Source of the DNA: JACMLX01 sp040384325
Lineage (GTDB): Bacteria; Gemmatimonadota; Gemmatimonadetes; Gemmatimonadales; Gemmatimonadaceae
Assembly: GCA_040384325.1 (NCBI GenBank)
Contig: JAZKJL010000005.1
Location: forward strand, 1,302,001 to 1,366,000
Length of the DNA: 64,000 nt
Reading direction: 5' to 3'
This document shows, piece after piece, positions 61,407-64,000 of the stretch (position 1 is its first letter; each line of letters begins with the position of its first letter). The position numbers were made by a program, and so were the translations under genes. Under the pieces are notes generated by a model that saw nothing but the letters and a program-made list of their open reading frames with translations, made no database searches and was not told the DNA's origin.

Positions 61407-62735
61407 TCAGGCCGTGGTGGGGCGCAGGCCGGTCCAGAGTCGGTAGGCGATCACTCCGGCTGCCACCGTCGCCAGGCCAAGGCCCGCGAACCCCCACCCC
61501 GACGTGGCAAAGATGTAGAGCCAGCCCGTGAGTGCGATGATCGACGGCACGGGATAGAGCCACATGCGGAACGGGAAGTGAAAATCCTTCCGCCGCCGGA
61601 GCAGGTGCAGCGCCGCGATCTGTCCCACGAACTGGATCAGGATGCGTGACGTCAGCAGCGCCGAGATCACATCGCCGAGCGACAGGAAGCTGCCGAGAAT
61701 CGAGAGGCCGCCCAGCACCAGCAGGGCCACGTGCGGGAACTGTCCGGTGGGGTGCAGCTTCGCGAAGACCCGGAAGAAGTCGCCTTCACTGGCCGCGGCC
61801 CACGCGATGCGGCTGTAGCCCAGCAGCAGCGCGAAGACGGAGGCGACGGCGGTCCACATCACCAGCACCGTCACCGCGCTGGCCGCGGCCGGCCCATACA
61901 GGCGCTGCATGAACTCCGTCACGATGAAGGTGGAGGTCATCGCCTCGCGCCACGGAATCACCGCCATCAGGCTCAGGTTCACCAGCGCGTACATCGTCGC
62001 CACCAGCACCACCGACCAGAGGATCGCGCGCGGAATCACCTTCTCCGGTTGCTTCACCTCACCGGCCACGTAGCAGATGTCGAAGTAGCCGCTGAAGTCG
62101 TACATCGCGATCAGCATCGCCGAGCCGAGTCCGGCCACGAAGCCGCGTGAGAACGTGAAGGCACCGGCGGGGAAGTCGAACACCTTCGCCGCATCGAAGT
62201 GCGTCAGCCCGCTGACGATCACCACCAGCACGGTCAGCAGCATGCCGAGCCAGAGCACGACGGTGAGCTTGCCGATGGACTCGATGCGACGGTAGAGCAG
62301 CGCGATGACGAGCAGGCCGACCACGGTGCTGATCACCCGCGCCCCGGTGCCGCCCATGGTCGGCCAGAAGTAGCCGGCGTACTGCGCGAAGCCGATGTAT
62401 CCCGACGCGATCTCGAGCGGGGCACTGAGGATGAACTGCCAGATGAACAGGAACGGCAGCACGCCGCCCAGCGCGGTGCCGCGAAAGGCCTGGCGCAGGT
62501 AGACGTAGGTGCCACCGGTGCCGGGCATGGCGGCCGAGAGTTCGCTCCACACCAGGCCATCGCTGAGGGCCAGCACGGCGCCCAGCACCCAGCCCAGCAT
62601 GCACTGTGGTCCCCCCATCGCCGCGATGATCAGCGGAATCGTGATGAACGGGCCGGCGCCGACCATGTTGCTCATGTTCAGCGCGATCGCCTGCACCTGT
62701 CCCAGGCTGCGCACCAGGCCGCGCGGTTCGGTCAT
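61407..62735 (-). CDS. APC superfamily amino acid permease
   Basis: The start at 62735 gives a 442-residue protein with about twelve hydrophobic helices. The first helix carries the APC hallmark ALNMSNMVGAGPFITIPLII, and later ones have VWSELSAAMPGTGGTYVYLR and SAMLIAMYDFSGYFDICYVA followed by GEVKQPEKVIPRAI. This should be a proton- or sodium-coupled or exchange transporter for amino acids or amines in the inner membrane; substrate unknown. The frame opens 175 codons earlier, but that part lies over the neighbour and lacks permease features. Its stop is 19 bases from the DsrE stop. Confidence 0.93.
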   Translation of the reverse strand: MTEPRGLVRSLGQVQAIALNMSNMVGAGPFITIPLIIAAMGGPQCMLGWVLGAVLALSDGLVWSELSAAMPGTGGTYVYLRQAFRGTALGGVLPFLFIWQFILSAPLEIASGYIGFAQYAGYFWPTMGGTGARVISTVVGLLVIALLYRRIESIGKLTVVLWLGMLLTVLVVIVSGLTHFDAAKVFDFPAGAFTFSRGFVAGLGSAMLIAMYDFSGYFDICYVAGEVKQPEKVIPRAILWSVVLVATMYALVNLSLMAVIPWREAMTSTFIVTEFMQRLYGPAAASAVTVLVMWTAVASVFALLLGYSRIAWAAASEGDFFRVFAKLHPTGQFPHVALLVLGGLSILGSFLSLGDVISALLTSRILIQFVGQIAALHLLRRRKDFHFPFRMWLYPVPSIIALTGWLYIFATSGWGFAGLGLATVAAGVIAYRLWTGLRPTTA

Positions 62736-62951
62736 CGTCCGAGGCGTCGCGGCACGACGGTGGAGTGGGTCACGGGCCGGGATGTGTGGAGGTGCGCCAT
62801 GGGTGTGCAGGCCGGGTGACGCGCATGCTAATCGGCGGCCTGCCCGAACGGCCGGGCATTCGCGCCGCGACCTCCGGTATCTTCCTGCCGGTGCCGCCAC
62901 GCGGCGACACCGGTTTGCGACGCAGCCTCCTACGGACCCACCCCGCCTGTG

Positions 62952-63653
62952 ATGGATTCCGAACAGCGACTCAGCGATGCCGATGTCTCGCTCGTACTGC
63001 GTCGCGCCGGTGAGATGACGGCTGCGCAGGGCCTGACGGTGGCGCAGGTGCAGGAGATCGCGCGCGACGTGGGCCTCGAGCCCGACGCGGTGCAGCGCGC
63101 GCTCGCCGAATCGGCCAGCGGCGCCCTGCGACCGGCGGCCATGCAGCGCAGCCTCGGCGTTCCGGTCGGCGTCAACAAGGACGTGATGCTGCCCGGTGTG
63201 CTCAGCGACGAAGGCTGGGACGTGCTGGTGAGCGTGCTGCGCGCCACCTTCAACGCGCACGGCAAGGAGACGCGGAGCGGCTCGGTGCGCGAATGGCGCA
63301 ACGGGCGGTTGCGCGTGGCCGTGGAACCGGCGGCCGGCGGTCAGCGGCTGCGCATGTCCACGCTCAAGGAAGGCGCGCTGACCGCGCCGATGATCGGCAG
63401 CGTGTCGGGTGTGGTCTATTCCGCCTCGCTGGTGGCCGCCTCGACGTCGAAGCCGGCGTTGCTGATGCTGGCTGCGGTTCCGGCGATGCTCGCCGCTGCC
63501 TGCGCGGCCTGGCCCTTCCTCACGCTGCCGCGCTGGGCACGGGCTCGCAGCACGCAGTTCGATGCCATCGCGCGTGAGGCGATGGCGCTGGTGAACACCG
63601 CGCCCGCGCTACCGGCTGCGCGTGTGACGCCGCTGCGACTCAGCGACTCCTGA
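62952..63653 (+). CDS. Membrane protein of unknown function with N-terminal helical domain
   Basis: The 233-residue protein starts at the ATG at 62952; a GTG at 62949 is an alternative. Residues 1-55 are helical (SLVLRRAGEMTAAQGLTVAQ, VQEIARDVGLEP), like a domain that binds tetrapyrroles or proteins in other bacteria, but I cannot assign it. Two membrane helices lie at about residues 150-168 and 170-190. A basic C-terminal segment follows. Function unknown. It overlaps the convergent LpxR gene by 14 bases. Confidence 0.65.
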   Translation: MDSEQRLSDADVSLVLRRAGEMTAAQGLTVAQVQEIARDVGLEPDAVQRALAESASGALRPAAMQRSLGVPVGVNKDVMLPGVLSDEGWDVLVSVLRATFNAHGKETRSGSVREWRNGRLRVAVEPAAGGQRLRMSTLKEGALTAPMIGSVSGVVYSASLVAASTSKPALLMLAAVPAMLAAACAAWPFLTLPRWARARSTQFDAIAREAMALVNTAPALPAARVTPLRLSDS

Positions 63654-64000
63654 TCACGCCAACCTCGAATCCCCCGCTGCGGTGTGCACGTGCGCCGCGA
63701 AACTCCGGTGTGGCGTACGACTGGTTGTAGGCGACGTAGAGGGCACGTGACCGGTACACCAGCCCGACCTGCTGCCGGTAGACCAGACGGTGTAGGTCCG
63801 ACGCACCGATCACATACGGGCTCGATCGATTGAACATGCCTCCCTGCAGCGTGGCATCGTAGCCCACTACCTGCACCTGCGGTTTCGCGTAGAGGTACAG
63901 CGCACGCTGCGGGGTGGCCCCTGCACTGAACGGCTCGTCCACACGCCCCAGCATCACGGTCGGTCCGCCGCCGACGGCGATGTTGTACGTGCCCACGCGC
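63640..64000 (-). CDS. lpxR: Lipid A deacylase LpxR family protein, C-terminal part (5' end outside window)
   Basis: The last 118 or so residues of an LpxR (DUF2219) outer-membrane barrel are present: ALYLYAKPQVQVVGYDATLQ, GGMFNRSSPYVI, RLVYRQQVGLVYRSRALYV and YNQSYATPEFRGA. This is the family's C-terminal strand pattern. LpxR removes an acyl group from lipid A at the outer membrane. The catalytic residues lie upstream in the missing part. The 3' end overlaps the convergent membrane-protein gene by 14 bases. Confidence 0.82.
   Translation of the reverse strand, partial: RVGTYNIAVGGGPTVMLGRVDEPFSAGATPQRALYLYAKPQVQVVGYDATLQGGMFNRSSPYVIGASDLHRLVYRQQVGLVYRSRALYVAYNQSYATPEFRGARAHRSGGFEVGVIRSR

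Overview
The window is very GC-rich, codes densely on both strands and has short intergenic gaps. Its gene content fits a free-living, Gram-negative-type bacterium, most likely a member of the Gemmatimonadota. The features behind this are many Tat or Sec exported enzymes, GMC oxidoreductase plus gluconate-dehydrogenase-subunit-3 pairs, a DUF5916 outer-membrane-type protein, a membrane-anchored LuxR regulator with DUF4199, and an LpxR-type outer-membrane protein. This assignment is inference; there is no rRNA here. I saw no tRNA, CRISPR array, prophage or autonomous insertion sequence.

Layout. 215-3679 (minus): three-repeat PPC protein, GMC oxidoreductase and its small subunit. 3822-6555: an M1 aminopeptidase fused to a concanavalin-like domain, then a UPF0178 protein, closed by a strong terminator. 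6631-11663 (minus): DUF3300 protein, DUF4199 membrane protein, membrane-bound LuxR regulator and polyphosphate kinase. 11834-15834: exported amidohydrolase and a second GMC/subunit-3 pair. 16137-18065 (minus): an orphan Hcp, a C26 glutamine-amidotransferase-type hydrolase and an atypical P-II protein. 18490-22616: ABC exporter (with a probable frameshift at its N terminus) and an M28 peptidase. 22974-23456: DinB protein.

23582-28845 is the most unusual block: transglutaminase, circularly permuted ATP-grasp, alpha-E protein, and a large fusion of a class II amidotransferase-like domain with a second transglutaminase. The set looks like a peptide-bond-forming or peptide-modifying system of unknown product. 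The amidotransferase-like domain has lost its expected N-terminal cysteine.

28900-32182: a hypothetical protein, a DUF2238 membrane protein and a BlaI/M56 regulator-protease pair with two matching operator-like sites. 32621-42096: DUF5916 protein, CocE/NonD hydrolase, alkaline-phosphatase-superfamily enzyme, DUF4956 protein coupled to a CotH-like secreted protein, and an NTF2-like secreted protein. 42244-50326: a complete recC-recB-recD operon with stop/start overlaps. 50327-52460: cupin, acetamidase/formamidase and a tiny membrane protein. 52802-58838: a stress operon with a baeRF3-type (ribosome-hibernation-like) protein, membrane-anchored OtsA, OtsB and a GH15 hydrolase. 58964-64000: small exported proteins, a miniature PQQ-type protein, a periplasmic DsrE protein, an APC permease, a membrane protein and a truncated LpxR gene.

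The longer intergenic gaps are packed with repeats. There are two families of palindromic elements of about 140-260 bp with inverted arms, a perfect 20-bp-arm REP-like hairpin, and short tandem arrays. They sit between genes and look like non-autonomous mobile elements.
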